From CAVSLM01 sp963728895 (lineage in GTDB: Bacteria; Pseudomonadota; Gammaproteobacteria; JBBQDK01), in assembly GCA_963728895.1 (NCBI GenBank), contig CAVSLM010000001.1:124001-188000 (forward strand): a stretch of 64,000 bases of DNA, read 5' to 3'. Shown one piece after another: positions 43,221 through 52,781 of this stretch. Made by a program: the position numbers and the translations under genes. Position 1 is the first letter of the stretch. The number at the start of each line of letters is the position of its first letter. Below the pieces are notes generated by a model. That model made no database searches and was not told the origin of the DNA. It saw only the letters and a program-made list of their open reading frames with translations.

Positions 43221-46140
43221 TCCCATGACCGACCCGGCGATCCTGACCGCACTCGGGGCGCGCGTCCATCGGGTGCGGGGCCATCATCCGCTGGTCCTGG
43301 AGGACCCGCAATCGATGTGGCTCGTGACTGCCGGATCGGCCGCCGTGCTCACGTCACGCGTGGATCGCGGCCTGCCCGTAGGCCCGCGGCGCATGCTGTT
43401 CCGGGCATCGCCCGGAACGGCGCTGTTCGCCGTTTCGGAAGGCCGCGCGGACTCGGGCAGCCGGTTGATCGTCCTGGCGATCGAGGCGCTCACCCTGTAC
43501 GAGATTCCCTTCGAACGCCTGGACGAAGCCCTGGAGCTGGTCGGGCTGCCGCTGGTCGAGACCGTCGAAGGGTGGGTCGAAAAGCTGTCCGAGTTCGCAG
43601 CCGCAGGGCTGATCCCACCGGTTGCCGAAATGCTCTCCGAGGAAGGCAAGTTTGCCGTGCCGCCTGGCGTCGTGCTGCGCGCGCCCCGCGATACCGTGCG
43701 CTGGCTGCAGGTCGATGAGGGCGCCCTGCAGCTGCTCGGCAGCGGCGAGCTGCAGATCGGCAAGGCGCCGCATTTCGTGCCGCTCGCCGCAGCGCTGTGG
43801 GCCGAGGTGGCGGACCCCTTGCGGCTGCGCGTGCGGCGCGCCGAATCGCTGCAGGACCGCAAGGAGCTCGTCCGCGGACTGGCGCTGTTCAACGCGCTGT
43901 TCCAGATCCGCCTGCGCCAGCTGGACGAGCACGACCATCGCGAAGAGCTGCAGCGCCTGCGGGAGCGTGCCCTGCGCGAGCGCCGCGCCGAGGATGCCGC
44001 GCTCGGCAGCATGGCCAATGTGCTCAACCCCGGCATCGCACCCGAGTCGGACGAGGGTGGACTGCTCGGCGCGACCCGCCTGGTGGGAGCGGCACTCGGC
44101 ATGAAAATCCGCGCGCCGGCGCACACCACCGGGCGGCGTGCCGCGAGGCATCCCATCGAGCAGATCGCACGGGCCTCGCATTTCCGCTTCCGCCGCGTGC
44201 TCCTCGCGGGCGAGTGGTGGCGAAGCGACTGCGGTCCGCTGGTCGGGGAGATGGAGGAGGGGAGAAGTCCCGTCGCCCTGCTGCGCACCGAGCGGCGCGG
44301 CTACGAAGCAGTCGATCCCGACACCGGGGCGCGCGAGCCCGTCGATGCGGGCGTCAATAACCGGCTGTCGCCGCAGGCCTTCATGCTGTACCGCCGCCTG
44401 CCCGACGACGCCCGCAACGTTTGGGATCTGGTGCGCTTCGCCAGGCGTGACCGGGGCGTCGATCTCGCCTTCATCCTGGGCCTTGCGTTGCTCACGACCC
44501 TGATCGGCATGATCATCCCCCAGGCCACGGCGCTGATCGTGGACCACGCGATTCCCGACGCCAACCGGCGGCTGCTTGTCGAGATCGGACTGGGCCTGCT
44601 GGCCGCCGCGTTCGGGATGGCGCTCCTCGGGCTCGCCCAGTCCTTCGTCAGCATCCGGGCGACCGTTGCCGTGGACGCGAGCACGCAGTCGGCTGTGTGG
44701 GACCGCTTGCTCGGCCTGCGCATGGCCTTCTTCAAGCAGTTCAGCAGCGGCGACCTGCTGAATCGCGCGATGTCGGTGAGCGAGGTCACCCATGAGATGA
44801 ACGGCCAGACACTGAAGACCCTGGTCGTCAGCGCCATGGCCCTGCTCAACCTCGGCCTGCTCTATTACTACAGCGCGCAGCTTGCCCTCCTGGTCCTTGC
44901 CATGGGCGTGGTGGTGGCCGGCGCCAGCGTGCTCGCAGGTCTCTTTATCCGCCGCCATTACCGCGCACTGATGGAGTTGCAGGGAGACTTCTTCGGCCTG
45001 GTCGTGCAGATGGTGGGTGCGGTGAGCAAGATCCGTGTCGCCGGAGCCCAGCGCCGCGCATTTGCGCTCTGGGCGCGACGCTATGCGCAACAGCTCGATC
45101 TCATGCTGCGCGCGCAGCAGGGCCAGGACTACGTCTCGGTGCTCAACCAGGCGGTTCCGGTCATGAGCACCATTCTGCTGTTCTGGTTCGGCGTGACGCT
45201 GCTCGCAGGCCACGGCGAGGCGCAGGGAACCGCGGCAGGGCTTTCGGTGGGCATATTCCTCGCCTTCAACACCGCCATGGGCGCGTTCATGGGCGGGGCC
45301 ACGATGCTGAGCCACACCGTGCTCGACACGCTGGACACGCTGGCCAAGGCGCGCCGGATCAAGCCGCTGCTGGAGGCCGAGCCCGAGGTCGATGATACCA
45401 AGATCGATCCGGGGGCGATCGAAGGCGAAGTGGAGCTCTCCCACGTGGAGTTTCGCTACCATCCGGATGGCGAGCGCGTCCTGAAGGACGTCACCCTGAA
45501 GGTGCGACCGGGCGAATTCGTCGCGTTCACCGGGCCCTCGGGCAGCGGCAAGTCGACCATTTTCCGCCTGCTGCTCGGCTTCGAACTGCCGCAGGCGGGG
45601 GCGGTGCGCTACGACGGTCGCGATCTCGCCGGCCTCGACATCACGGCCGTGCGCCGGCAGCTGGGCGTGGTGCTGCAGTCGGGGCGCATCAGCGAAGGCT
45701 CCATTCTCGACAACATCGCATCCGGCGCACCCTTGTCCCTCGACCAGGTCTGGGAGGCTGCGGAGGATGCGGGTCTGGGCGAGGACCTGCGCGAGATGCC
45801 CATGGGGGTGCATACGGTCATCAGCGAAGGCGGGACCAACCTTTCCGGGGGCCAGCGCCAGCGTTTGCTGATTGCCCGGGCGCTGGCGCTGAACCCGAAG
45901 ATCCTGTTGCTCGACGAGGCGACGAGCGCGCTGGACAACCGCACCCAGGCCGTGGTCAGCGCGAGCCTTGAGCGGCGCAAGGTCACCCGGCTGGTGATTG
46001 CCCATCGCCTGAGCACCATCCGCCATGCCGACCGGATCTACGTGCTGGACCAGGGTAACGTGGTCGAGACCGGAAGCTTCGACGAGCTGCTGCACCGTCG
46101 CGGACTGTTCGCCTCCATGATCGCCCGGCAGGTCGCATGA
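43213..46140 (+). CDS. second NHLP-type ABC exporter subunit
   Basis: The 975-residue protein starts at a GTG overlapping the previous stop; an ATG four codons on (43225) is equally possible. A 400-residue N-terminal part with a beta-roll-like section (AAVLTSRVDRGLPVGPRRML) and coiled stretch replaces the peptidase. Then come the permease helices (about 430-700) and the ATPase (TGPSGSGKSTIF, LSGGQRQR, ILLLDEATSALD). It fits the ABC2 partner of NHLP exporters, which forms a heterodimer with the peptidase-bearing subunit. Confidence 0.9.
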   Translation: MRDPMTDPAILTALGARVHRVRGHHPLVLEDPQSMWLVTAGSAAVLTSRVDRGLPVGPRRMLFRASPGTALFAVSEGRADSGSRLIVLAIEALTLYEIPFERLDEALELVGLPLVETVEGWVEKLSEFAAAGLIPPVAEMLSEEGKFAVPPGVVLRAPRDTVRWLQVDEGALQLLGSGELQIGKAPHFVPLAAALWAEVADPLRLRVRRAESLQDRKELVRGLALFNALFQIRLRQLDEHDHREELQRLRERALRERRAEDAALGSMANVLNPGIAPESDEGGLLGATRLVGAALGMKIRAPAHTTGRRAARHPIEQIARASHFRFRRVLLAGEWWRSDCGPLVGEMEEGRSPVALLRTERRGYEAVDPDTGAREPVDAGVNNRLSPQAFMLYRRLPDDARNVWDLVRFARRDRGVDLAFILGLALLTTLIGMIIPQATALIVDHAIPDANRRLLVEIGLGLLAAAFGMALLGLAQSFVSIRATVAVDASTQSAVWDRLLGLRMAFFKQFSSGDLLNRAMSVSEVTHEMNGQTLKTLVVSAMALLNLGLLYYYSAQLALLVLAMGVVVAGASVLAGLFIRRHYRALMELQGDFFGLVVQMVGAVSKIRVAGAQRRAFALWARRYAQQLDLMLRAQQGQDYVSVLNQAVPVMSTILLFWFGVTLLAGHGEAQGTAAGLSVGIFLAFNTAMGAFMGGATMLSHTVLDTLDTLAKARRIKPLLEAEPEVDDTKIDPGAIEGEVELSHVEFRYHPDGERVLKDVTLKVRPGEFVAFTGPSGSGKSTIFRLLLGFELPQAGAVRYDGRDLAGLDITAVRRQLGVVLQSGRISEGSILDNIASGAPLSLDQVWEAAEDAGLGEDLREMPMGVHTVISEGGTNLSGGQRQRLLIARALALNPKILLLDEATSALDNRTQAVVSASLERRKVTRLVIAHRLSTIRHADRIYVLDQGNVVETGSFDELLHRRGLFASMIARQVA

Positions 46141-46165
46141 ACGGCGTCACGCGCCCTGACTCACG

Positions 46166-47401
46166 TTGGCGTTCCAGCGCCGCGCAGATCCCGGGGGAAC
46201 GCCACCGGCCATTACCGCCAACGGCACGGCCGTGCTCCTTTGGATGGGGCTGAACGTGGTTGCTGAAAGGCCGGACGAGTCCGGGGCCGCGGCGTTGCGG
46301 CGCGACGTTCTCGTGGGGCTGGGCGCCGGGGCGTCGGACGTGGAGGCATTGCTCGCCTACAACCGCAACGTTTTCGCGCCCACGCCGGAACTGCTACGAC
46401 ACGGACTGCCTCTGCCCGACGAGCCCCATGTCGAGGCCTGGGTGTCCTATGTCTCACGCGCAGGGGCCGAAGGAGTGCTGCCGGTGCTCCGCCAGGCGCT
46501 GGTGCAGCTGTGCTTTCCCGTACGCGCCGGGATCGCAGACACCGACGCCTATCGGGCGGCAACGCGACGCGGCGAGTGGCCGCCTGCCTCGATACGCGGT
46601 ATCGAGCTGGAACAGCCCGGGGGAGTGGCGATCCACCTGCAAGGCACGCTGGCCGGACGTATCCCAGTCATCGTCACGACCGCCCGCGCGGACTTCGAAG
46701 CGCTGGTGCGCGCGCTCACCGCGCGAAACGAGCCGGTGCCCGTTCCGGCAGCGGTCGGTGCCTACATGGTCGCCGGTTATCTCAACTGGGAGCGCATCGC
46801 GCGATTTGCCCATCAACGTGCGATTGCGCAGGCGTTCATGCAGCCGCACGCCGGCAGCGAGACCGAAGCGGGCACTCCTGCCAGGGACCGGTTCATCATT
46901 GCCTGCGCCGGACCCTACAGCGGGGTTCAGGCGCAGGCGCTGGGACTGGATGCCACCAGGTGGCGCAACCTTTCCTTGCAGATCCGCATCGGACACGAAT
47001 GCCTGCACTACTACACCCGCCGCGCTCTGGGCAGCATGCGCAACCGCGTGCTCGATGAGCTCATCGCCGACTATGCAGGCATCTCCGCCGGCCTCGGGCA
47101 TTTTCGCGCCGACTGGTTTCTACGCTTCCTGGGGCTGGAGGATTACCCGCGCTACCGGCCAGGCGGACGGCTGGATGCCTATCGCGGCGATCCGCCGCTC
47201 TCCGACCGGGCCTTCTCGGTTCTGCAGACCTTGACCGTCGAGGCCGCAGTGGCACTCGAGGCCCTCGATCGGGAGCTTGCGGCACACGGGGCGCGCGGGC
47301 GCCAGAACCGTGTGATACGTGCGCTCACCTGCCTGACCCTGGAGGAGCTTGCCTCGAAGCAAGGGACCGCCTGCCTGCGTGCTGCGTTGCCCGAGACCTG
47401 A
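46166..47401 (+). CDS. putative HExxH metalloprotein between exporter and TolC
   Basis: The frame begins at a TTG (46166); the first ATG (46244) gives a shorter form, and no ribosome site decides it. Block DVEALLAYNRNVFA followed by LPLPDEPHVEAW suggests a conserved family. The key feature is IRIGHECLHYYTRR (His277, Glu278, His281), a zincin-type HExxH, with DELIADYAG about 17 residues later giving a possible third ligand, E298. No signal peptide is seen. In this place it may be a second peptidase acting on the leader or product, or a self-protection factor. Unproven. Confidence 0.6.
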   Translation: MAFQRRADPGGTPPAITANGTAVLLWMGLNVVAERPDESGAAALRRDVLVGLGAGASDVEALLAYNRNVFAPTPELLRHGLPLPDEPHVEAWVSYVSRAGAEGVLPVLRQALVQLCFPVRAGIADTDAYRAATRRGEWPPASIRGIELEQPGGVAIHLQGTLAGRIPVIVTTARADFEALVRALTARNEPVPVPAAVGAYMVAGYLNWERIARFAHQRAIAQAFMQPHAGSETEAGTPARDRFIIACAGPYSGVQAQALGLDATRWRNLSLQIRIGHECLHYYTRRALGSMRNRVLDELIADYAGISAGLGHFRADWFLRFLGLEDYPRYRPGGRLDAYRGDPPLSDRAFSVLQTLTVEAAVALEALDRELAAHGARGRQNRVIRALTCLTLEELASKQGTACLRAALPET

Positions 47402-47443
47402 CGGGTGATGCGAGCGGCCGGACGAGCGCGAAGCAGCCGAGGG

Positions 47444-49609
47444 ATGATCTCCCGGCGCCTGCGTCTTTCCCCTCCGACTCTCGGGCGGGTCCCACGTGTG
47501 CATGCCCCGGCGCCGGCGCACGGCTTGCGCGCGCCGCTCCTGGTCCTGCTCGCGTGGCATGCGTTCCTTGCCGGGTGTTCCACGCCCCGCGAACCGCTGC
47601 TTGAAGCGCCCGCTCGCGAAAAGGCCCGCGTGGTGACCATGACCCGCCTGGAGGACCGCTCAGTCAAGCCACCCGTGACCATCGAGCAGGCGCAGCGAAA
47701 ACGCGAGGTCGAACGCATCCTGCAGCCGCCGGCGCCGGCGCGCGAGCTGCGCCTTACGGTGAGCGAGGTGCGCAAGGCGGCGTTGGAGAACAACCTGGAC
47801 ATCCGCGTTCAGCTGGTCCCGCCCGCTGTAGCGGGCGAGCGCGTCAGCGAAGAGGAGGCGCGCTTCGAAGCGAGCTTCATCGGTTCCGCATCCCTGCAAA
47901 CCCAGGACCTGCCCGAAGTCGCGGGTGTTGGCGGCGGCAAGAGCAGGCTCGGAGACAGCTCGCTGGCGGTGCAGGTGCCGCTGCGCACCGGAGGCACCGC
48001 TGCCGTGCACCTCGATGCCGTCTCCACCGACGTCGGTGTCCCCGGCATCGATACGACTTATGATACCGCCGGCGGCTTTTCCATCAGCCAGCCACTGTTG
48101 CGCGGGGCGGGTGTGCGGGTGAACACCGCGCCGATCACCGTGGCGAGATTGCAGCAAGGCCAGGAAGAGGCGCGTACGAAGCTCGCCGTGATGCGCGTCC
48201 TGGCCGATTCCGAGTCGGCGTACTGGCGCCACTACGCGGCGGGCCGCATTCTGGAGGTTCGCTACCAGCAATATCAGCGCGCGCAGGAGCAACTACATAA
48301 CGCACGGCGGCTGAGCGAGAGCGGTGTGATTCCCAATATTGAGGTCACGCGTTCCCGTGCCGGCGTCGCCCGCAGGGTCGACGACATCATCGTCGCCGAG
48401 ACGACGCGCCGGGCCACGGAGCGGGAGCTGAAGCGCATCATGAACGTGACCGGCATGGGCGTGGGATCACCGACTGTCTTGTTAGGCATGACCGATCCCG
48501 TTCCGGTGGGGCTGACCTTCGACGTGGACAGGCTGGCTCAGGATGCCGTGGATCGCCGCATGGAGATGCTGGAACTGGAGCTGCAGCTGGCGGTCGACGC
48601 GCTCGACCTGGACGTGGCCCGCAACGGGGAGCTGCCTCTGGTCTCGCTCGACTACAGCTTCGACTACCTGGGAACCTCTACCTCGCTCGCCGATTCCCTG
48701 GACAACCTGACGCGCCGTGACCGCCGCGGTTGGAGCGTGGGCGCCAGCGTGGAGGTTCCGCTCGGCAACGGGGCGGCAAATGCCCGGCGCCGCCAGGCGA
48801 TGCTGCAGCGCGTCCTGACGCTCACCACCCGCGACCAACAGGCGATCGCCATACGCAAGGAGGTCTACGATGCCAGCGATCAGCTGCAGGAGGCCTGGCA
48901 GCGCATTCTGGCGGCGCGCGAGGAGACGCTCACTGCGACCCGGACCTACGAGGCGGAGAAGCGCCAGTTCCTGGCCGGCGTGCGCACCAGCACCGACGTC
49001 CTGGACGCGGCGGATTTTCTGGCCGAAGCGCAGATCCGCGAGATTTCCGCGCTGTCCGAATACGAGATCGCGAAGGTCTCGCTCGCCTATGCGACCGGCA
49101 CCGTTCTTGGCAAGGGACGGGTCCGGCTGATTCCCGACCGCCCCGCGGGCAGCCACGATGCACAGCCCTACGGGCTGAAATACACCCCTCCGGAGGCAAG
49201 CTCCGCCACCGAGGTTCCGGACCCGGTGCTGGCGCAGGTCGCCGAGATCATCGGAAAGGCGCGGGCCCGTGCCGCTCGACCGGAGGCCGGAGAGCAGATG
49301 GGCGCCAGGGCAGATCCTCCCGCGACCGCCGGTCAGTACACCATTCAGCTGGCCAGCGGGGCAGACGCGGCGGCTGCCCGTCGCTACGTCGACGCAATGG
49401 CGCCGGGTGCCCAGGTGGAGATTGTCGAGACCGGAACCCGCGAACAGCCGCGATATGTGGTGTTGTACGGGCATTACGCCAGCCCCCAGGAAGCGGCCTC
49501 GGCCCTGTCCGCGCTGCCGGACCGGCTGCGCGCCCACGGCGCTTTCGTTAGAAGCCTCCCGCCTGCACGGCCCGGAAATCTCACCAGCCGGCCGGCGGTT
49601 GGCCGGTAA
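47444..49609 (+). CDS. TolC-like outer-membrane lipoprotein with C-terminal SPOR domain
   Basis: I choose the ATG at 47444; 47408 and a GTG at 47498 are alternatives. The lipobox LAWHAFLAGC marks a lipoprotein. The body has TolC/OEP repeats (about 100-560: LTVSEVRKAALENNLDIRVQ, FSISQPLLRGAGV, YEIAKVSLAYATG). After a linker, QYTIQLASGADAAAARRYVD to ALPDRLRAHGAFVRSL is a SPOR peptidoglycan-binding domain. It should form the outer-membrane duct for the exporter. The last residues and the stop codon are encoded by a MITE-like element (49569-49826), which may have replaced the natural end. Confidence 0.85.
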   Translation: MISRRLRLSPPTLGRVPRVHAPAPAHGLRAPLLVLLAWHAFLAGCSTPREPLLEAPAREKARVVTMTRLEDRSVKPPVTIEQAQRKREVERILQPPAPARELRLTVSEVRKAALENNLDIRVQLVPPAVAGERVSEEEARFEASFIGSASLQTQDLPEVAGVGGGKSRLGDSSLAVQVPLRTGGTAAVHLDAVSTDVGVPGIDTTYDTAGGFSISQPLLRGAGVRVNTAPITVARLQQGQEEARTKLAVMRVLADSESAYWRHYAAGRILEVRYQQYQRAQEQLHNARRLSESGVIPNIEVTRSRAGVARRVDDIIVAETTRRATERELKRIMNVTGMGVGSPTVLLGMTDPVPVGLTFDVDRLAQDAVDRRMEMLELELQLAVDALDLDVARNGELPLVSLDYSFDYLGTSTSLADSLDNLTRRDRRGWSVGASVEVPLGNGAANARRRQAMLQRVLTLTTRDQQAIAIRKEVYDASDQLQEAWQRILAAREETLTATRTYEAEKRQFLAGVRTSTDVLDAADFLAEAQIREISALSEYEIAKVSLAYATGTVLGKGRVRLIPDRPAGSHDAQPYGLKYTPPEASSATEVPDPVLAQVAEIIGKARARAARPEAGEQMGARADPPATAGQYTIQLASGADAAAARRYVDAMAPGAQVEIVETGTREQPRYVVLYGHYASPQEAASALSALPDRLRAHGAFVRSLPPARPGNLTSRPAVGR

Positions 49610-49826
49610 GTAAATAGATAGCAGGAAAGATCTGACATTCTGCGCGATCATCGAACGCTGACACAGTGTTCACGCCGCGACCTATCCAGGTTCTGGCGGT
49701 TTTTCGCTCGCCTGGTTTGGTCTTCACTCATGTGATGGCTACGGCTATCGCTTTCGCTCCAGCCCGGCGCCAGGACGGCTGTGAATTCCGCCAGCTCCCG
49801 GGAGGCGGTTGAGATTTCCGGGATAG
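49569..49826. mobile_element. MITE-like element, copy 2, overlapping the tolC-like gene end
   Basis: This 258-bp copy is more diverged than the other two. It starts GGCCCGGAAATCTCACCAGC and ends GGTTGAGATTTCCGGGATAG. It holds no gene but overlaps the last 13 codons and stop of the tolC-like gene. From 49827 to 50097 I see nothing recognisable. Confidence 0.7.
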
Positions 49827-50097
49827 CCCAACTTGGCAGGCGCCGCCTCGGCTCCCGACAAAGCTCCGCACCCGAAGTGTTGTCCGCCCTCGGACATCGA
49901 CCTCGGCATTGTGGTCCGTAAAGCCGTTGACTTCGTCTTCTTCCTTCAGGTACCGCTGGCGCCAGGCATGAGCGCTGTCGCCGCGGGGCCCGCGGGTAGT
50001 GACGGCGATCCGGCGCCATGCGGACTATGGTGATATTCAAGGCGCCGCATCGCACCGTCGAAATGTGCAGCACCGAGACCGACCGTGAGGTGATGTC

Positions 50098-50367
50098 ATG
50101 ACTTACCACTTTCCGACACCTAAAGAGGTGAACATCAACATCCCGCCGTATCTGCGCGAAGAGCTGTTCGATGCCGGGTTCGACCATGCACTGCGTGGGA
50201 GGCATCTCACCCGTTCCGAGCACCTCAGGCGTTCTTTTCGGGCAGGCTTTCGCGCTGCGAAGCTGTACTTGCGCGAAGTCCGTCGCGCGCAGGGCATCGT
50301 ACAGTTTCCCATGCGGGGGCGGATCCGCGTGCGCGCGATGGGGATGCCGCGATCCGCGACCCGCTAG
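50098..50367 (+). CDS. small hypothetical protein
   Basis: The ATG has GAGGTGATGTC directly upstream, a fair ribosome site. The 89 residues begin MTYHFPTPKEVNINIPPYLR and contain a basic helical part (HLTRSEHLRRSFRAGFRAAK), then a positively charged end. It has no signal peptide or helix long enough for the membrane. I do not know the family; the basic character would suit nucleic-acid binding, without proof. The 50368-50765 stretch after it holds nothing I can support. Confidence 0.55.
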   Translation: MTYHFPTPKEVNINIPPYLREELFDAGFDHALRGRHLTRSEHLRRSFRAGFRAAKLYLREVRRAQGIVQFPMRGRIRVRAMGMPRSATR

Positions 50368-50765
50368 AGGACCCGCATCCCGCAGGTCTCAGCGGGACCC
50401 CGGGCTGGTGCAGGGCTCGTGTGCCCGGGTGACAAACTTCGGAGCGAAACGGATAGCCGCAGCTGCGCCTTTTGTTGGAGCCAGTCGGGATAGGCATCTC
50501 ACCGCTACGCACGGTATTTACCGAGTGGAGCGAAATTCCATGGCCGCCCATTGCGCCGAAGCCCGGTAAGACATGCGGGCCAACCCTCGCCAGCGTCGGG
50601 CCTCGTTCGGTCGCGATGGTGCGCAGGGTTGGATCCGCTGTTCAGGTATGAGCAAGGCGGCGCATCCACCGCCGCGGGAGAAGGGGACCGGCACTGCGCT
50701 TTCTTGTTGGGCGCAAGGGCCGGTCCCGGGATGGTGTCGCAGAGTCGATTGGCAGGAAAGCGTGG

Positions 50766-50927
50766 TCAGGTGTCGCGGTCACCCCAAACCCCATTGCCCT
50801 TGCGGCGGTCGGTACGCGAGCGGCGCGGAGGTTTTTCGGGCTCGAAGCGGACCATATCGCGTCGTTCCGGCGTGGACCTGCGTTGGCCGGAGCGCCGCTC
50901 ACGTACTACCTTCTTTTGCTCTGTCAT
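50766..50927 (-). CDS. small Arg-rich hypothetical protein
   Basis: From the ATG at 50925-50927 the 53 residues carry a repeated RRS-x-RR / DRR pattern: VRERRSGQRRSTPERR, then PRRSRTDRRKGNGVWGDRDT. Short proteins with 'ERRSG-RR...DRR' patterns are common in proteobacteria, so this looks genuine. An in-frame extension to 50999 has no clear start. Function unknown. Confidence 0.5.
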   Translation of the reverse strand: MTEQKKVVRERRSGQRRSTPERRDMVRFEPEKPPRRSRTDRRKGNGVWGDRDT

Positions 50928-51007
50928 GGAATATGCCCGTGCTGCAGTGGTGCGGCGCTTATCGGGTTGCTTCGGGGAAGCTTGAGGTGAGGCAATCACG
51001 GGTTGCG

Positions 51008-51718
51008 CTAAGGCGCGGGGGCGGTTACAGGGGCGGCACCGCCAACGGCGTTGGGGGTTGTGCGCGGGCTCGAGGTGAGTGCCTGGAATATGGCGGAAAG
51101 CGCATCGCTGCGCGTCGTCAGGCTCTCATATAAGAGTGTGCCGACCGCCAGGGCAAGCGCAACGGTGAATATCATGGCGACCTGGCGAGCGAGAAAGTTT
51201 CCGGCCGGACGGCCCGAGCGCCTCGCCGGCAGGTCGGATTCGGCATCGACCCTCGACTTGATGCGAAGCGTCGCATCCGGATCGATGAGTGCATCGTCCT
51301 CGTCCGGGTCGTCGGCGTCGGTCTGCCGTTCCCGGATCAGGTTGCTGAGCCGCGCCAGTTCCTGGTCCGGGATCTCGGTAGGTTCGCTCGGCCGCATTGC
51401 GCGCCCGACGGGAATCCCGGCCAGTGGCCGGGTCCACCAGGTGTGGTCGCGCCCATCGATGATCAGACGCGCTGATGTAGATCCGCCCCTGGGGTCGGTC
51501 GGGGTTAAGCGCGGCCGGGTCTGTCCGAAGAGCCGCGGGGAGCGGAGCGCCGCACCAGCCTCACCGCGATCCACGGAAGCGCCGCCATGCAGCGGACAGC
51601 GGCCGTCGCGGACCGCCGGCTGCGGGCAGGGCGTGCCGGAGCTCAGCAAGGCCGTACATTGTTGGGGCGGCGGCGGCTCCGTGCGAGCTTCCGACTTACC
51701 CTTGAGTTGGCTTGCCAT
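51008..51718 (-). CDS. hypothetical protein with Cys/HGG motif and C-terminal membrane helix
   Basis: The ATG at 51716-51718 has AGAGGAAAGG upstream; an earlier in-frame Met lacks this. Of 236 residues, the N-terminal part contains CTALLSSGTPCPQPAV and RCPLHGG, a Cys/His knuckle of the 'C-x9-C...C-x2-H-GG' kind. The middle is acidic (DADDPDEDDALIDPD). Near the end is one membrane helix (VAMIFTVALALAVGTLLY). Function unknown. It is divergent from the 56-residue gene at 51903. Confidence 0.6.
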   Translation of the reverse strand: MASQLKGKSEARTEPPPPQQCTALLSSGTPCPQPAVRDGRCPLHGGASVDRGEAGAALRSPRLFGQTRPRLTPTDPRGGSTSARLIIDGRDHTWWTRPLAGIPVGRAMRPSEPTEIPDQELARLSNLIRERQTDADDPDEDDALIDPDATLRIKSRVDAESDLPARRSGRPAGNFLARQVAMIFTVALALAVGTLLYESLTTRSDALSAIFQALTSSPRTTPNAVGGAAPVTAPAP

Positions 51719-51902
51719 CGCCTTTCCTCTGAATGCGCCGGCGCGGCCGAACAGCCGACCGCAAGGCGCCGAAAGCCAAATGTTACTACATTCTGATCTT
51801 TTACCTGAATCTGCAGGGAAGTCAGCTGCGGGGGGCTGGACAACCGCAGGAGCGCTGATGCTATCCTTTGCGGGCATTCACCACAAAACCCGGGTACGGG
51901 CC

Positions 51903-52073
51903 ATGAAAAAGACCACCGCCGAAGGAGCCCGTTCCCCGTTCAAGCGTCTGCGGCGCTGGTTCCGGGACCAGATCCAGGAAGTGGACGATGAGCTCGCGGT
52001 TTGCGAGTTCGAGTGCCGTAAGGAGTGCTGCCGCATGGGCGAATGGGAGAAGTGCGAGCTGCGAAAGCGCTGA
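51903..52073 (+). CDS. 56-residue Cys-containing hypothetical protein
   Basis: The small protein begins MKKTTAEGARSPFKRLRRWF and has four clustered Cys in CEFECRKECCRMGEWEKC. It is highly charged and probably soluble. The frame is open further upstream, but the ATG at 51903 gives the compact start. The Cys pattern (C-x3-C-x3-CC-x7-C) could bind a metal. Function unknown. Confidence 0.6.
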   Translation: MKKTTAEGARSPFKRLRRWFRDQIQEVDDELAVCEFECRKECCRMGEWEKCELRKR

Positions 52074-52387
52074 CGGACCATCCCCGCCAGCGCGTCTGCG
52101 ACCGGAAACCCGTTTCCTGGTCACCACTGCCTTTTCCGATCCGACCATAATTCCATCACGTCCTCGTGGTTAGGCACCTGCCGATTTGGCAGGGTGCCGG
52201 TCCGGCTGGTGCTGGCAAAGGGTGCGCTCAGGCGCGCGGCGGCACGGTGATGGTGCGGCGCCCGCGACTCGAAGGCCGCCAGGAGGCAGCAAAGACGCGG
52301 AATTGGCCAATTTCAGCGCCTGGCGCAGGCTTTGCTTGCTGAAAATCAACGAGAATGCTGGGACCCTCGATTTTGAGTACGGGGAAT

Positions 52388-52771
52388 GTGGGTGAGGACG
52401 ATCAGCGGCCCGATCCTTTCCAGTCATTGCCGTCCATTCGCGATATGCAAGACCTTCGGTTGTCGCACGCGGGACAAGTAGCGACCCCGGCGACTGTCGG
52501 AAGCCTGTCAGGTGGACGACCCTTGGCACACGTGTTGGGCAGCGGTGGGGACGCGCCCGCTCGGGTACGCCTCATTGACCGCACAGGTAGAGTCCAGGAT
52601 GGGCTCCAGAGGTGCTTCGCAATGGACGGATGCAGGAAGCGGCTGTGGTGCGCCGTCGGCATCAGCCTGTTGGTGCTGGTGCTGAACGCCGTGGCGGTTG
52701 TGTCCGGTGTCGGCCGGGGCATTTACGCGAGCTTGTCGATCGCCGCAACGACACGCGGGAACTGTCCGTGA
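52388..52771 (+). CDS. possible small protein with one membrane helix
   Basis: A GTG at 52388 with GGGGAAT upstream opens 127 codons. The N-terminal 80 residues are polar (DDQRPDPFQSLPSIRDMQDL). One hydrophobic stretch follows (LWCAVGISLLVLVLNAVAVV), then a short end. It is convergent with the lipoprotein gene 10 bp away. No relatives come to mind, so coding status is uncertain. The 52074-52387 interval holds nothing else clear. Confidence 0.35.
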   Translation: MGEDDQRPDPFQSLPSIRDMQDLRLSHAGQVATPATVGSLSGGRPLAHVLGSGGDAPARVRLIDRTGRVQDGLQRCFAMDGCRKRLWCAVGISLLVLVLNAVAVVSGVGRGIYASLSIAATTRGNCP

Positions 52772-52781
52772 GTCGGGCAGC

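Noticed and set aside
40899..46095. 775- and 913-codon antisense open frames opposite the ABC transporter genes
   Set aside because: The plus strand has unmistakable ABC exporter motifs; the antisense frames have only Arg/Gln/His-rich composition typical of GC-rich shadows.
50551..51133. overlapping plus-strand frames of 144 and 186 codons
   Set aside because: Low-complexity Arg/Gly/Ser text without a ribosome site, overlapping the better-supported Arg-rich minus gene.
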